Numbered from the stretch's first letter, positions 1-8,881 are shown. The stretch is 64,000 bases of DNA from Microvirga arvi (GCF_016892765.1 NZ_JAFEMD010000011.1:1-64000), one strand, 5' to 3'. Program-made: numbers and translations. The notes: a model not told the origin generated them from the sequence alone.

Positions 1-89
1 GTCCACTCCGCGCCCGGCCTCGGCTCATGCCTCAGCTTAACGACACCGTCTGTCAGATTAAGTCCAAACTACTTCAGTTTTGCCAAGGA

Positions 90-374
90 TCATCCGTCGG
101 ACTGCTCTGGTCCGGGTTTGATCCGCGGGAGAACGCGCTCCACATCCTGATCCGCCGTCGATTGCAGCCTTGCATCGGGTGCTCGTGCCGCGTCGTGCTC
201 ACGCAGCACTTCGGCGACAGCTTCAGGGTCAATCTCCTGGGCTTGGATGAGCAAACGATCAGCCTCCTCATTATGGCCGACTGCCTGTTCATGCAGGCCC
301 TGTTCCGCTAGTCTACGAGCCTGCGCCGCTGAGCCCAGATCTACGCCGGCCTGATCTTGTGTGCTATTTGCCAC
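90..374 (-). CDS. small hypothetical protein
   Basis: A 94-residue soluble protein with no family I can name. It is rich in Ala, Glu and Gln, with a likely helical stretch over residues 15-60. There is no signal peptide or membrane segment. The GTG start at 374 is supported by a strong GAGGAGGG ribosome binding site 5-6 bases upstream, which is the main reason to call it real. It lies 35 bases downstream of the end of the uxaA-like gene on the same strand and could be the last gene of that operon. Function unknown. Confidence 0.55.
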   Translation of the reverse strand: MANSTQDQAGVDLGSAAQARRLAEQGLHEQAVGHNEEADRLLIQAQEIDPEAVAEVLREHDAARAPDARLQSTADQDVERVLPRIKPGPEQSDG

Positions 375-409
375 ATTGCCCTCCTCTCACAAGGCATTGT
401 GCCTAATGA

Positions 410-1948
410 TCACACGGTCACGCCCAACGGCCATGGCGCGAACTCGGCAGAGCCGAAATCATACAGCTCACTTTTCGTGCGCTCGCCGGAGGCAACCCGT
501 AGGATCAAGTCAAAGATACGCTGTCCAGCCTCCTGCACGCTCTCCTCACCATCGACGATCGTGCCGCAGTTGACATCCATGTCCTCTTCCATGCGCCGGT
601 ACATAGACGTATTGGTCGCGATCTTGATCGATGGCGACGGCTTGCACCCGAACACGCTGCCGCGTCCCGTGGTGAAACAGACCACGTTGGCTCCGCCGGC
701 AACCTGACCCGTGGCCGAGACGGGGTCAAAACCCGGGGTATCCATAAACACAAAGCCGCGTGCTGTCACAGGTTCGGCATACTTGATCACGTCAACGAGG
801 TTGGTGCTGCCGGCCTTGGCCATGGCACCGAGCGACTTTTCCAGGATTGTGGTCAGCCCACCAGCTTTGTTGCCAGGTGACGGGTTGGCATTGATCTCCG
901 CTCCGTGCTTGTGCGTGTACTCCTCCCACCAACGCATAAGCTCGACCAGTTTTTCGCCGACCTCACGGCTTACCGCCCGACGGGTGAAGGTGTGCTCGGC
1001 ACCATACGTCTCGGTTGTTTCGGACAGGATCACTGTGCCACCGTGGCGCACAACAAGGTCGCTGGCGACTCCGAGGGCCGGATTGGCTGAGACACCGGAA
1101 TAGCCGTCCGAGCCGCCGCATTGCAGCGCCACCTTCAGCTCACTCGCAGGCACCGTCTGGCGCTGCACCCTGTTCGACTCAGCCAAGACCTCTCTCACGA
1201 AGGCTATGCCAGCCTCAACGGTCTTGCGGGTACCGCCCATACTTTGGATATCCATATTGCGGATCCGGTCAGTGAGTTTGTGCTCCTTCAACATCCCGCT
1301 GATCTGGTTCACCTCACAGCCAAGGCCGAGAACCACGATATGGGAAAAGTTCGGATGACGGGCATAGCCGGCGAGTGTGCGGCGCAGCAGCTGGAGCGGC
1401 TCGCCTTCCGTCATGCCGCAGCCCGTTTTGTGGGTCAACGCGACTACGCCATCAACATTCGGGAATTCGGCGAGAGGATCAAAGCCCGTGAAGGGGTGAC
1501 GCTTGAAGGCATCTGCCACCAAGCTGGCTGCATGGGCGCTGCAGTTTACCGAGGTTAGAATGCCGATGTAGTTACGGGTTGCCACACGCCCATCCAGGCG
1601 GCGGATGCCCTCGAAGGTGGCTGGGGTGTCGACATACTCTGTCGGCTTTACATCTTGGCCATAGGCATAGTCTTTCGTGAACTCACCCATGCCGAGATTA
1701 TGAACATGCACGTGCTGGCCCGGGGCAATCGGAGCTGTGGCGAAGCCAATGATCTGGTTGTAGCGCCGTACCGCCTCGCCTGCAGCGATCGGGCGCACAG
1801 CGACTTTGTGTCCAGCCGGAATCCGATCATGAACTGCAACACCGTCTGCAACTTGCGCACCCGGCAACAGTGTCGCACGTGCTATTACCACGTGATCGTG
1901 GGGGTGAAGGCAAATCACCGGATGGGACGTGGCAGTATGCATAATCAT
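410..1948 (-). CDS. uxaA: UxaA-family altronate/galactarate dehydratase
   Basis: Sugar-acid dehydratase of the UxaA family. Characterised members remove water from D-altronate (giving 2-keto-3-deoxygluconate) or from D-galactarate. The 512-residue protein has an N-terminal SAF domain (about residues 10-85) joined to the catalytic part, which shows the GIRRLDGRVATRNY motif near 115-128 and the Cys-bearing motifs NCSAH, TGCGM, GLGCE and CGGSDGYSG. This full-length fused form is typical of altronate dehydratase. ATG 1948 is preferred because GAGGAAG lies 8 bases upstream; the frame stays open to 2011. It is the last enzyme of the leftward TRAP-transporter operon, so it probably feeds the imported sugar acid into the KDG pathway. 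The family is clear; the exact substrate is inferred. Confidence 0.88.
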   Translation of the reverse strand: MIMHTATSHPVICLHPHDHVVIARATLLPGAQVADGVAVHDRIPAGHKVAVRPIAAGEAVRRYNQIIGFATAPIAPGQHVHVHNLGMGEFTKDYAYGQDVKPTEYVDTPATFEGIRRLDGRVATRNYIGILTSVNCSAHAASLVADAFKRHPFTGFDPLAEFPNVDGVVALTHKTGCGMTEGEPLQLLRRTLAGYARHPNFSHIVVLGLGCEVNQISGMLKEHKLTDRIRNMDIQSMGGTRKTVEAGIAFVREVLAESNRVQRQTVPASELKVALQCGGSDGYSGVSANPALGVASDLVVRHGGTVILSETTETYGAEHTFTRRAVSREVGEKLVELMRWWEEYTHKHGAEINANPSPGNKAGGLTTILEKSLGAMAKAGSTNLVDVIKYAEPVTARGFVFMDTPGFDPVSATGQVAGGANVVCFTTGRGSVFGCKPSPSIKIATNTSMYRRMEEDMDVNCGTIVDGEESVQEAGQRIFDLILRVASGERTKSELYDFGSAEFAPWPLGVTV

Positions 1949-2033
1949 AGAAGATACTTCCTCACCGCTCACGAAGAGCATCTCAGGTGCACAATGATAG
2001 TGATCAGCCAATTCTTACATCAGATAATCCGGC

Positions 2034-3083
2034 TTAAGAAGCTGTCAGGACGACTTTAACGCTCTGGGATCGATCTAGAGCTGCGCGGAAACCTTCCGTA
2101 GCTTCGGAAAGCGGAAACTCGGAGGTGATGATGGAAAGGACGTCAATCCTTCTGTCGTCGATAAGACCGACAGCTTGCTCGAATTCCTCGCCAAAGCGGA
2201 AAGAGCCCTTGAGGTCTATTTCCTTAGCCATAACAGCGTTGGCAGGGACCGGGATCTGGCCGCCAGGCAAATTGCCGACTTGAACGACGGTACCACCGCG
2301 ACGCACGTTGGATATCGCTGAAGCTAAACCGGAGGCCGTTCCAGAGACCTCAAAGGCCGAGTCAAAAGACTTGGCTTTAGCAAGCTCATTCAGAGCATCC
2401 TCGCCGCCAGAGATATCAACGGTATGATCAGCGCCTAGACGCCGCGCGAAAGCAAGCGGAGCATCGGCTATATCGACAACTGCGACCTCCGATACTCCGG
2501 CCAATCGAGCAGCCAACATTGTCAGAAGGCCGATAGGACCTGCGCCAAATACAATTGCTTTTCGCCCTTCCACCTGGCCAGCCCGACTGATGGCGTGAAG
2601 ACAAACGGCAAGGGGCTCTGCCAGCGCTGCAGCGGCTATTGGCGTACTGTCCGAAACTTTGACACACTGGGCCGGGATGACATCGAAATATGTGGCAAAG
2701 CCCCCCTGCATGTGCGGGGTCTTTGACGCCGATCCCATGAAATAGATATTCTCGCATAGGTTCGGACGGCCTTCTTGGCATCTTGCGCAGTGACCACACC
2801 ATCGTGATGGGTTGACTGCGACACGATCGCCGATCTTGAGGCTTCCGCCGTCAGCCGCGATATCCACGATCTCACCCGCAATCTCATGGCCAAGGATTAA
2901 CGGGGATTTCACAACGAAATCTCCGGTTCGACCATGTCGGTAGTAATGCATATCTGACCCGCAGATCCCGCCTGCGCCAAAGCGCACCCGAACCATGCCG
3001 GGAGTTAAAGGATCAAGCGGAACTTCTACCAGGCGAAGATCGTCGGCTCCGAAAAGCGTTGCAGCAAGAGCAATTTCGGTCAC
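2034..3083 (-). CDS. idnD: zinc-dependent dehydrogenase, L-idonate 5-dehydrogenase-like
   Basis: Medium-chain Zn-dependent alcohol dehydrogenase of 349 residues, most like L-idonate 5-dehydrogenase. It would oxidise a sugar acid or polyol hydroxyl with NAD(P). Visible catalytic-zinc ligands are C41 (ICGSDMHYYRHG), H66 and E67 (GHEIAGE), with E156. The structural-zinc cysteines are C96, C99, C102 and C110. The Rossmann glycine motif FGAGPIG is at about 179-185. Its ATG overlaps the end of the DctM gene by 4 bases (ATGA), so the two are probably translationally coupled. In related TRAP operons such enzymes act on L-gulonate, L-galactonate or L-idonate. Which one applies here cannot be read from sequence. 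Confidence 0.8.
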   Translation of the reverse strand: MTEIALAATLFGADDLRLVEVPLDPLTPGMVRVRFGAGGICGSDMHYYRHGRTGDFVVKSPLILGHEIAGEIVDIAADGGSLKIGDRVAVNPSRWCGHCARCQEGRPNLCENIYFMGSASKTPHMQGGFATYFDVIPAQCVKVSDSTPIAAAALAEPLAVCLHAISRAGQVEGRKAIVFGAGPIGLLTMLAARLAGVSEVAVVDIADAPLAFARRLGADHTVDISGGEDALNELAKAKSFDSAFEVSGTASGLASAISNVRRGGTVVQVGNLPGGQIPVPANAVMAKEIDLKGSFRFGEEFEQAVGLIDDRRIDVLSIITSEFPLSEATEGFRAALDRSQSVKVVLTAS

Positions 3084-4486
3084 TTTGCCACTCCCATCGT
3101 TCGCGGCAGCCAGAGTGTTAATTCAGGAATATAGGTGATCGCGATAAGCGCAAGCAGCAGCGGAATCAGCCAAGGAAGAATTGCCACGGTCGTACGCTCA
3201 ACCGAGAGCTTCGCCACACGAGCCAGTACGAACAGGACCATCCCGAGAGGTGGATGAAGAAGACCGATCATAAGATTGAGGGTGATGATCAAGCCGAAGT
3301 GAATGGGATCAATGCCGAGCTTGAGTACGATAGGGAGAAGGATCGGCACAAGGATGGTGATAGCTGCGATCGTGTCGATAAAACAGCCAACAAACAGCAT
3401 CAACAAGTTGGCCAACAGCAGGAAGACCCATTTGTTCTGCGTGATACCGAGGATCGCGTCCGATAGAATCTGGGCGGCCTGACTTACCGTGAGGAGCCAC
3501 GCAAAGATTGATGCGGCTGTCACGATGAACAGTACCGAAGCTGTGGTCTCAATGGTGTCGAAGGTTGCTTTGACCAGCGTCCTCAAGGTCATCGAGCGAT
3601 AGCGCACGAGACCGAGGAAGAGTGACCAGATTACTGCGGCGACGGCAGCCTCAGTTGGTGTGAACAATCCGAGGGTCATGCCGCCGATCAGGATCACGGG
3701 TGCCATCAGGGCCATGACAGCGGAGAAATCGAAGTACCAGTCGAGTGCGAGGAGAACCGCAAGCGCAACGCCGATTGCAACGTTGGTCGACAAGCCGAAC
3801 TGGACCATGGCCCAGACCGCGACCGGGAACATCAGGACAACGATGACCTCAATCGTCGCGTTGCCGAGTTGGCGCCAGGAAAACGGACTGTCACTCCCCC
3901 AACCATTCTTATGGGCGAAATAAGCCACTGTTGCCATCATCATCAGTGTCATGACGACGCCGGGGATTAATCCTCCAAGGAAAAGCGCTCCAATAGAAAC
4001 GTTGGCCATCATGCCGTAGATCACGAATGGCAAAGACGGCGGTATGATCGGCCCGAGTGTCGCGGAAGCGGCGGTCACGCCGACGGCAAATTCAGTCGAG
4101 TAACCGTGATCCTTCATAGCCTTGATCTCGATTGTGCCTAGGCCAGCGGCGTCAGCGATTGCAGTTCCCGACATTCCGGAAAATATGACTGAACCAATGA
4201 TGTTGACTTGACCCAACCCACCCCTCATCCAGCCGACCAATGCCACCGCGAAGCTGTAGATCCGCCCCGTGACGCCAGCAGTATTCATCAGGTTGCCTGC
4301 GAGAATGAAGAACGGCACGGCAAGTAGCGGAAAGCTCTCCACCCCGGCGATCATGCGCTGAGCCAGGACGACATCGGGCGCTGTTCCCGTTGCAAGGATG
4401 TAAATCAGGGATGAGACGGCCATCGCTAAAGCGACCGGCAGGCCAAGGAGCATCAAAGCGAGGAACGAACCGATCAGGATAAGCAT
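3080..4486 (-). CDS. dctM: TRAP transporter large permease (DctM)
   Basis: Large integral membrane subunit of a tripartite ATP-independent periplasmic transporter, which takes up organic acids using the sodium or proton gradient. The 468 residues are almost continuous hydrophobic helices (12 or more). They include the family signatures GLPVALAMA near the N terminus, GSVIFSGMSGTAIADAAGLG and LGPIIPPSLP in the first half, and GLLHPPLGMVLFV in the second. It lies between the small permease (44 bases upstream) and the idnD-like gene, which it overlaps by 4 bases. The last 30 residues are poorly conserved in the family. The substrate is set by the DctP protein of the same operon. Confidence 0.93.
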   Translation of the reverse strand: MLILIGSFLALMLLGLPVALAMAVSSLIYILATGTAPDVVLAQRMIAGVESFPLLAVPFFILAGNLMNTAGVTGRIYSFAVALVGWMRGGLGQVNIIGSVIFSGMSGTAIADAAGLGTIEIKAMKDHGYSTEFAVGVTAASATLGPIIPPSLPFVIYGMMANVSIGALFLGGLIPGVVMTLMMMATVAYFAHKNGWGSDSPFSWRQLGNATIEVIVVLMFPVAVWAMVQFGLSTNVAIGVALAVLLALDWYFDFSAVMALMAPVILIGGMTLGLFTPTEAAVAAVIWSLFLGLVRYRSMTLRTLVKATFDTIETTASVLFIVTAASIFAWLLTVSQAAQILSDAILGITQNKWVFLLLANLLMLFVGCFIDTIAAITILVPILLPIVLKLGIDPIHFGLIITLNLMIGLLHPPLGMVLFVLARVAKLSVERTTVAILPWLIPLLLALIAITYIPELTLWLPRTMGVAK

Positions 4487-4530
4487 GGGTGAGCTCCGAC
4501 CAATCTTAGGACACAGAACTATTGAAGTTG

Positions 4531-5103
4531 TTAGATCGGGGCTGCGTCAAATGCTTCTGGTCTCTCCAGAATAGAGTAGCCGCGGCGCCAGTTATCAATC
4601 GACACCTGAACTGATCGGAGAAACATCAGGATGAACCCGACGAAGACACAGCCATAAACCCAATTCTTCGGCAGCATGATCGTGGTCATGGTCTCGCCTT
4701 CCACAATGGCCATGAAGTTCCACACCAGGTAGGCTCCGTAGGCGAAGAAAAGCGTGCGTATGGCATCGATCACCGTTGCCAAAGCTCTTGCTAGCTTTGG
4801 TGGTAGGTAGCGGAAGAGCAGATCAACATGGATATGGCGACCCAAGCGAACGCACATCGCAGCCCCAAGAAACACCACTGCTACCAGGCAGTAGGTTGCA
4901 ATCTCTTCGGTCCATGCGAAGGAATCATTGAGCACGTATCGCGTGAAAAACTGCAGAAAAACCGCGAAGGCCATCAGCCAGAAGATCGCTAATGTCGCCC
5001 AGTCCTCAATACCATATTGCTTGAGATCGACCTCAGGAGCGGGCTCCTCGAAAGCGTGGGCAAGTTCTTCAGCCGTGATCTCAGTGTGAACCTCAGGCTT
5101 CAT
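4531..5103 (-). CDS. dctQ: TRAP transporter small permease (DctQ)
   Basis: Small membrane subunit of the TRAP transporter, about 190 residues with four predicted helices after a cytoplasmic N terminus of about 45 residues. The typical DctQ motif FFTRYVLNDSFAWTEE ends the first helix, and GRHIHVDLLF follows the second. ATG 5103 was chosen because GGAG lies 8 bases upstream. A longer reading frame from 5202 would add an improbable basic leader. It sits 104 bases downstream of the DctP gene and 44 bases upstream of dctM, as expected for a DctPQM set. Confidence 0.9.
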   Translation of the reverse strand: MKPEVHTEITAEELAHAFEEPAPEVDLKQYGIEDWATLAIFWLMAFAVFLQFFTRYVLNDSFAWTEEIATYCLVAVVFLGAAMCVRLGRHIHVDLLFRYLPPKLARALATVIDAIRTLFFAYGAYLVWNFMAIVEGETMTTIMLPKNWVYGCVFVGFILMFLRSVQVSIDNWRRGYSILERPEAFDAAPI

Positions 5104-5207
5104 CCCGTTCACTCCAGAATTATTGTTGAATAATCGAGACGGTCGACGTTTGCCAGTCAGTAGCCTGCCAGGGAATTTAATATCTCCTGGCAGAGCAAAC
5201 ACGAGCC

Positions 5208-6200
5208 TTACAACGCAGGCTCGCTCTTGATGGCTTGGATTTTATCGTAGTCGGCTTTCCGATATCCGAAAGATTCAAACGTAACGTTCTTCAGGACAGA
5301 CTGCTTGAAATCTTCCTTGTCGACCTCAGAAACCGTCAACCCTTTTTCTTTGAAGAAGCCGACGAGTTCTTTCTCCTTGGCCTGAATTTCAGCAGTGGCG
5401 CGGGTTGCTGCTTCCTGGGCAACCTCCGAGAAGATTTTCTTGTCTTCGTCAGAAAGCTTCTTCCACAGATTGGCGGACACCACCGTGTTGAGATGGTCGA
5501 CGATATGCCCTGTAAGGGCGATGTGTTTCTGCACCTCGTAGAACTTCTTGGCCTCAATCGTAGTCAGAGGGTTTTCCTGAGCCTCGACAGTTCCGTTCTG
5601 AAGCGCAAGATACACTTCTGCGAATGCGATTGGAGCAGTGTTGGCGCCACACGCGCGGGGCATCGCCAGGTAGGCTGGCACGTCCGGAACGCGGATCTTC
5701 AATCCTTTCATGTCAGCACAAGTCTTTATGGGCTTGTTCGACGATGTGTGGCGCGCGCCATAATAGGTCACCGCAAGGATCTGGTGTCCGGTCTTGTCCG
5801 TGTAGCCCTTGGCAAGCTCCTTGAATACGTCGCTCTTGGTGTAAGCCAAGAGATGATTCGCATCTCGAAAAACGTATGGGTAATACGTGACGCCGATGGG
5901 TGGATAGCTTCGTGCGGCAAAGCTGGACCCTGAAATGATCATGTCGACAGAACCAAGAGATAGACCCTGATTGATGTCAGTTTCCTTGCCAAGCTGCGAT
6001 GAAGGATAGACGTCGATTGTGTAGCGCCCGTTGGTGCGCTTGGCGACTTCGCCGGCGGCCCACACTGACTGCGTGTGGAATGGCTCGTTAGGCTCGTACA
6101 CGTGAGCCCATTTCAGCTTCGTTTGGGCCTGAGCATTTCCTCCCGCAATTGCGAGGCCAAGTACAGCTGCTGCAACCGCTGACCATTTCATTGTCGTCAT
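5208..6200 (-). CDS. dctP: TRAP transporter solute-binding protein (DctP)
   Basis: Periplasmic substrate-binding protein of the DctP family, 330 residues. A Sec signal peptide is visible, with likely cleavage after AQA at residue 25. The conserved LKIRVP segment carries the arginine that binds the substrate carboxylate in this family. It is followed by a PIAFAEVYLALQNGTVEAQENP region typical of DctP proteins. The gene starts with an ATGA overlap on the end of the GntR regulator gene, so regulator and transporter are co-transcribed. The neighbouring dehydratase and dehydrogenase make a hexonate or hexuronate the likely ligand. Confidence 0.92.
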   Translation of the reverse strand: MTTMKWSAVAAAVLGLAIAGGNAQAQTKLKWAHVYEPNEPFHTQSVWAAGEVAKRTNGRYTIDVYPSSQLGKETDINQGLSLGSVDMIISGSSFAARSYPPIGVTYYPYVFRDANHLLAYTKSDVFKELAKGYTDKTGHQILAVTYYGARHTSSNKPIKTCADMKGLKIRVPDVPAYLAMPRACGANTAPIAFAEVYLALQNGTVEAQENPLTTIEAKKFYEVQKHIALTGHIVDHLNTVVSANLWKKLSDEDKKIFSEVAQEAATRATAEIQAKEKELVGFFKEKGLTVSEVDKEDFKQSVLKNVTFESFGYRKADYDKIQAIKSEPAL

Positions 6201-6997
6201 ACTTTCCTCCTGCTGGTTTTCGTTTGCAGCTCGCGCGGGCTTTCCGCTCGACTGCGAAGGACGGGCGTAACCTTGCCCGATCGGTGGGACAGCACTGCAA
6301 TTTCACCGAAACTTTTCGAAAAGCGCTCTTGAGAGAACTTCAAGTGTTGTCTCATCGCCTGCCGCGCTGCTTCAGGATCGCCGGCTGCGATGGCATCGCG
6401 GATGACGCGGTGCTCAGCGAGGGCCTGGCTCCAGGTGCTTGCATCTTCGAAATAACTTGCCAAGCGCCGGAAGTAGGGATTCATCCGTTGATCAAAAAGC
6501 TGCCCAATGAAGCGGGCTAACATCCCATTCGAAAGAGACGCTGCGATTGCTACGTGGAATTCGCGATCAAGGGAGATCCACTTATCATTGCCGCCAGATT
6601 TTTCCATCTGGGCAAGAATTCCATCAAGGGTGCTGACATGTTCGGGATCTGCGATAATAGCCGCTTCTGCTGCCACGGAGGGCTCTAAAATCTCACGCGC
6701 ATGCAGAATTTCGAATGGACCTTCAATCGACGTTTCGTCAAAGGGTATTTTCGACTTCAATGCTGACGGTCCCAGAACGTAGATTCCGGAACCTACATTG
6801 ATGCGAACAAGACCTTCGACTTCAAGGGCAATGAGCGCTTCCCGCACACTTGTGCGAGAGACCTGGAGACGGTCGGCAAGGTCGCGCTCAGAAGGCAGCC
6901 GTCCGCCAACCGGGTACTCACCGCTATCAATCAGATCGCGTAAGTGCTTGGCAATTTGCCGGTAAAGCCGCCGTGACTCATCGACCTTGAATGACAA
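6197..6997 (-). CDS. GntR/FadR-family transcriptional regulator
   Basis: DNA-binding regulator of the FadR subfamily. A GntR winged helix-turn-helix (about residues 5-70: LYRQIAKHLRDLI, GGRLPSERDLADRLQVSRTSVREAL) is followed by an all-helical FCD ligand-binding domain (about 95-230) with the metal-site Asp and His residues of that fold. The TTG at 6997 is the best start: AGGAGG lies 6 bases upstream and the HTH follows at once. A TTG at 7030 would have no such site. It is the first gene of the sugar-acid operon and its own promoter carries an inverted repeat that fits a GntR operator. It is probably an autorepressor released by the sugar acid or a pathway intermediate. Confidence 0.9.
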   Translation of the reverse strand: MSFKVDESRRLYRQIAKHLRDLIDSGEYPVGGRLPSERDLADRLQVSRTSVREALIALEVEGLVRINVGSGIYVLGPSALKSKIPFDETSIEGPFEILHAREILEPSVAAEAAIIADPEHVSTLDGILAQMEKSGGNDKWISLDREFHVAIAASLSNGMLARFIGQLFDQRMNPYFRRLASYFEDASTWSQALAEHRVIRDAIAAGDPEAARQAMRQHLKFSQERFSKSFGEIAVLSHRSGKVTPVLRSRAESPRELQTKTSRRKV

Positions 6998-6999
6998 GG

Positions 7000-7009
7000 C
7001 CTCCCTCCT
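7000..7009 (-). promoter_or_regulatory. strong ribosome binding site deciding the TTG start of the GntR gene
   Basis: Read on the minus strand the sequence is AGGAGGGAGG, a near-perfect anti-16S match. Its AGGAGG core ends 6 bases before TTG 6997. It lies inside the reading frame that would start at 7030, so it argues for the shorter protein. Confidence 0.75.
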
Positions 7010-7058
7010 GCGATCGCTTCCCACCCCCAAGCCGGTTATCCGCGGCCGTCATTTCTGG

Positions 7059-7073
7059 ATTGGTCCGGCCAAT
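7059..7073. promoter_or_regulatory. inverted repeat ATTGG-N5-CCAAT, putative GntR operator
   Basis: The sequence ATTGGTCCGGCCAAT has perfect 5-base arms. It resembles operators of FadR-subfamily hexuronate regulators such as UxuR/ExuR (core TTGGT..ACCAA). It lies 10 bases downstream of the proposed -10 box and 61 bases upstream of the regulator start, where a bound repressor would block transcription. Binding is inferred, not shown. Confidence 0.55.
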
Positions 7074-7083
7074 TCTCTTAAAA

Positions 7084-7110
7084 AAGATAGTAATATCTGT
7101 AATATGTCAA
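7084..7110 (-). promoter_or_regulatory. putative sigma-70 promoter of the sugar-acid operon
   Basis: On the minus strand a consensus TTGACA (7110-7105) is followed after 15 bases by TATCTT (7089-7084). The spacer is AT-rich and 2 bases short of the optimum. The promoter points at the GntR regulator and the five genes behind it. Confidence 0.5.
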
Positions 7111-7588
7111 GTGAGATTAGTTCAGCGCAGGCACTGGCAATGCGCCTGAACAATCGACTTTAGGCGACTAGGTTCATCATAACTTGCCCTCCCTGGATTG
7201 AACGACAAGGGAGAAAGTCTACTAGGAGCCGGCGGAGCCAACGAGCTTCAGAACACAAAGGAAGCTGAAACGATCCACCTTAGACTTTCGGCTGATTGAG
7301 TAGCTTAAATCCTGCGCCCCTCACTTACAGTGAAGTATGTAAGTTTCATTCCGGATACTTGGCCCTTATGCGAGCAGGGATTAGGCCTAGTCGGCGTACA
7401 ACGTTTATCTGATCTCTAAGACATCCTATCGCGCCTGTTTTCGCTATCCTGGCATCTGACGACGCCTCGCATGTGACGGGTCAGACACTTTATGCTTGCG
7501 GCGGAGTTGCCTCATCGCCGATTTTTAAGGTCAATTGCGCGTCGTAAACCGGCGGCATCTCGAACGCGAGAAATCAAAAGAGATTCAT
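7111..7588. other. intergenic region between the divergent sugar-acid genes
   Basis: About 480 bases without a convincing reading frame. It must hold the promoter of the rightward Ldh-family gene, but I could not pick a clear -35/-10 pair. No second copy of the ATTGG-N5-CCAAT repeat was seen here. The composition is more AT-rich than the chromosomal genes to the right. Confidence 0.5.
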
Positions 7589-8623
7589 GTGACAGACCTT
7601 ATTATTGCTTCACTGGACCAGCTTGAAACCCAAACTTTCGCCGGACTCCGGAACGCCGGCGCCGATGAAGCTTCAGCCGATGCAGCTACTCGTGCCATGC
7701 TGCACGCGTCGCGCCTTGGAATCGACAGTCATGGGGTCCGGCTTGCGCTACATTATGCCCGCGTGCTGCGGAGCGGACGTGTCAATCCAACGCCAAAGAT
7801 GCAGATCCGCCGCACGGCCTTAGGCTCTGCCGTTCTCGATGCCGACAACGGCCTCGGTCATGCCGCCGGTTACGCGGCGATGGAACTGGCCTGCAACTTG
7901 GCGAAAGAAGCTGGGGTTGGTGCAGTCGGGGTGATCAACTCGTCCCATTTTGGCGCTGCCGGTGCCTATGCGCTTGCTGGAGCCGAGGCTGGCTTCATCG
8001 CAGTTTCGATGTCGAACACGGACTCGATCGTTGGCCTTCACGGCGGAGCTGAGCGGTTCCATGGAACCAACCCCATCGCTATCGGAGCACCCGTTCCAGA
8101 CCAAAAGCCTTGGCTTTTGGACATGGCGACATCGTCAATCCCTTTCAACCGCGTGCTCCTCTACAAAGCCTTGGATAGGACTCTGCCCGAGAGTGTCGCT
8201 GCCGATCAATCAGGCAAGCCGACCCAAGATCCTGCCCTTGTCGAGATGCTGATGCCACTCGGAGGAATTGACTTCGGGTTCAAGGGAGCTGCCCTGGCCG
8301 GAATGGTAACCCTGTTTTCAGCAATATTGACTGGCAGCACCCTAGATCATGAGATGATCCGGATGGCTGAGACGCATGATTTTGAGACACCCCGTCGGAT
8401 GGGGCATTTTTGCCTTGCGGTTGATCCTGGTCGGTTCGTGGGACGGACCCTCTATAACGAGGCCATCAGCCGCTATCTCGCCGCACTCCGGACGAGTGCG
8501 GCCCGTGAGGGGCAGACCGTCATGGCGCCGGGCGATCGAGAATGGGCGGTCGAGGTTGAGCGGCAGCGCAGCGGCATCCCAGTGGATCAGGAAACTGCGC
8601 AATTCTTGGGATTGATCCCATAG
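7589..8623 (+). CDS. Ldh2/YlbC-family NAD(P)-dependent 2-oxoacid dehydrogenase
   Basis: Malate/L-lactate dehydrogenase superfamily of the YlbC/YiaK fold, a family that reduces 2-oxo acids (malate, lactate, ureidoglycolate, 2,3-diketogulonate, sulfolactate). The 344-residue length is normal. Family features visible are the SRLGIDSHGV motif with the catalytic His region (about residues 43-52), ADNGLGHAAG, and VGVINSSHFGAAGAYA. The GTG at 7589 was preferred to a TTG at 7535 because the domain begins right after it and a purine-rich AAAGAGA precedes it. It is divergent from the TRAP/UxaA operon and probably shares its pathway, for example as a keto-sugar-acid reductase. The substrate is not determinable from sequence. 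Confidence 0.82.
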   Translation: MTDLIIASLDQLETQTFAGLRNAGADEASADAATRAMLHASRLGIDSHGVRLALHYARVLRSGRVNPTPKMQIRRTALGSAVLDADNGLGHAAGYAAMELACNLAKEAGVGAVGVINSSHFGAAGAYALAGAEAGFIAVSMSNTDSIVGLHGGAERFHGTNPIAIGAPVPDQKPWLLDMATSSIPFNRVLLYKALDRTLPESVAADQSGKPTQDPALVEMLMPLGGIDFGFKGAALAGMVTLFSAILTGSTLDHEMIRMAETHDFETPRRMGHFCLAVDPGRFVGRTLYNEAISRYLAALRTSAAREGQTVMAPGDREWAVEVERQRSGIPVDQETAQFLGLIP

Positions 8624-8671
8624 GGTATTGTCAGGCTGGTGGGGGCTTGGGCGTACGGCAGGATCGTCAGT

Positions 8672-8881
8672 ATGAGTACGAGGTCCAATCCTTATCGCGG
8701 CTTCCGCTTACCTGCCAAAATCATCAACCAAGAAGTTTTACTGTATCATTGCTTCAGCCTGAGCCTGCGGGATGTCGACCTGATTTTGGCCGCGCGAGGC
8801 GTTGTGGTCGGCTACGAAACCATCCGTGAATGGGGACTGCGGTTCGGAAGGACCTATGCCAACAGCCTCAAGCGGCGATAG
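8672..8881 (+). pseudogene. truncated IS6-family transposase (N-terminal fragment)
   Basis: Seventy residues beginning MSTRSNPYRGFRLPAKIINQ match the start of IS6/IS26-type DDE transposases, including the helix-turn-helix LYHCFSLSLRDVDLILAARG and GYETIREWGLRFG. The frame then hits a TAG, and the catalytic DDE core (normally about 160 further residues) cannot be found downstream in any frame. It is a dead remnant. No terminal inverted repeats were recognised around it. Confidence 0.75.

Noticed and set aside
27..311. Plus-strand frame at the left edge
   Set aside because: It overlaps the minus-strand gene at 90-374, which has a strong ribosome site; the plus frame has none and a Cys/Leu-rich random-looking composition.
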